From the NCBI GenBank assembly GCA_017448375.1, contig JAFSLR010000386.1, positions 1-5,484 of the forward strand: DNA of 5,484 nt, in the 5' to 3' direction. Every line of letters starts with the position of its first letter. Position 1 is the stretch's first letter. Origin of the DNA: Synergistaceae bacterium (GTDB lineage Bacteria > Synergistota > Synergistia > Synergistales > Aminobacteriaceae). Position numbers and translations under genes: made by a program. The notes beneath the pieces are model-generated. The model did no database searches, had not been told where the DNA came from, and saw only the letters and a list, made by a program, of their open reading frames with translations. Below, piece by piece: positions 5,100 to 5,484 of the stretch.

Positions 5100-5484
5100 A
5101 TGATTAACGTTATATTATTGTCGCATACTCCTGAACCTGATGCTCTCGTTGCTGCTGCTGCAAGAATTTGTTACAGCGATGTTACGGCGGGCGAATTGTT
5201 ACAGGGCGAAGAACAGAATTTATCCCGTAAACTTATTGCTCAACTCTTCAGGAGCGGGCATTTGTCGACGTTTGAACACGTATCGTTCACTTTCGGGGTT
5301 GACGGTTTAAGCAGGGTAGCCTCTCATCAGCTAGTGAGGCACAGGTTAGCCAGTTTCAGCCAGCAAAGCCAGCGTTACGTTAAGATGTCAGATGACGCGG
5401 ATAATGTTGTTGTTCCGCCTTCCGTCAGCAAAAACCCCGACGCTTTAAGGCTCTACACTGAGGCAGTGAGGCATTCACAGGAAA
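5100..5484 (+). CDS. thyX: Flavin-dependent thymidylate synthase, N-terminal part (runs off right edge)
   Basis: The 128 visible codons begin MINVILLSHTPEPDALVAAA, the usual ThyX opening. The hallmark ThyX motif RHR-X7-S is present: Arg80-His81-Arg82 to Ser90, in RHRLASFSQQSQRYVK. It is preceded by ARICYS (21-26), LSTFEHVSFTF (55-65) and SRVASHQLVRHR. The enzyme makes dTMP from dUMP with methylene-tetrahydrofolate, FAD and NADPH, and is homologous to neither ThyA nor dihydrofolate reductase. Only about half of the usual 220-250 residues is present. There is no Shine-Dalgarno before the ATG. Codons upstream in this frame run into the terminator with no ATG, GTG or TTG, so the start is secure on homology and translation may be leaderless. 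The rpmE terminator makes thyX an independent unit. Confidence 0.96.
   Translation, partial: MINVILLSHTPEPDALVAAAARICYSDVTAGELLQGEEQNLSRKLIAQLFRSGHLSTFEHVSFTFGVDGLSRVASHQLVRHRLASFSQQSQRYVKMSDDADNVVVPPSVSKNPDALRLYTEAVRHSQE

Overview
This is a bacterial chromosome segment of moderate GC with dense gene packing, strong AGGAGG-type ribosome binding sites and short intergenic gaps. It carries biosynthetic and housekeeping genes. The gene set and protein style would fit an anaerobic, amino-acid-using bacterium of the Synergistota or Firmicutes kind, but no marker here settles the taxon and I hold that guess at low confidence.

Left part, minus strand (1-1216): a bacterial-type poly(ADP-ribose) glycohydrolase (macrodomain with a GGG-X7-QEE signature) is followed 27 bp later by threonine synthase (thrC), which runs off the left edge. 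The two look like one transcription unit.

Middle, plus strand (1298-4007): a three-gene operon diverges from it across an 81-bp control region. It encodes ornithine carbamoyltransferase (argF), a short protein matching the C-terminal domain of the EutT-type cobalamin adenosyltransferase, and O-acetylhomoserine sulfhydrylase (metY). Both internal junctions are 4-base ATGA overlaps, which implies translational coupling. A good intrinsic terminator (4026-4069) closes the operon. ThrC and MetY act on the two homoserine branches (threonine and methionine), so the two divergent units touch one metabolic node. ArgF belongs to the ornithine/arginine pathway.

Intergenic stretch 4008-4529: after the terminator lies a decayed, AT-rich internal fragment of an IS630-family transposase on the minus strand (about 4121-4378), readable in one frame but broken by two stops and missing both ends. 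An 8-bp tandem repeat sits at its 3' end. Beyond it come a putative rpsO promoter and a leader with a 12-bp bulged hairpin.

Right part, plus strand (4530-5484): ribosomal proteins S15 (rpsO) and zinc-type L31 (rpmE) form a tight pair ending in a terminator. Then thyX, the flavin-dependent thymidylate synthase, begins and is cut by the right edge. thyX has no Shine-Dalgarno, and a promoter-like sequence is placed so that its transcript would start at or next to the ATG.

I see no CRISPR array, no tRNA or rRNA, and no clear new multi-gene system. The most interesting items are the stand-alone EutT-like protein inside an argF-metY operon, the PARG-thrC pairing, and the apparently leaderless thyX.
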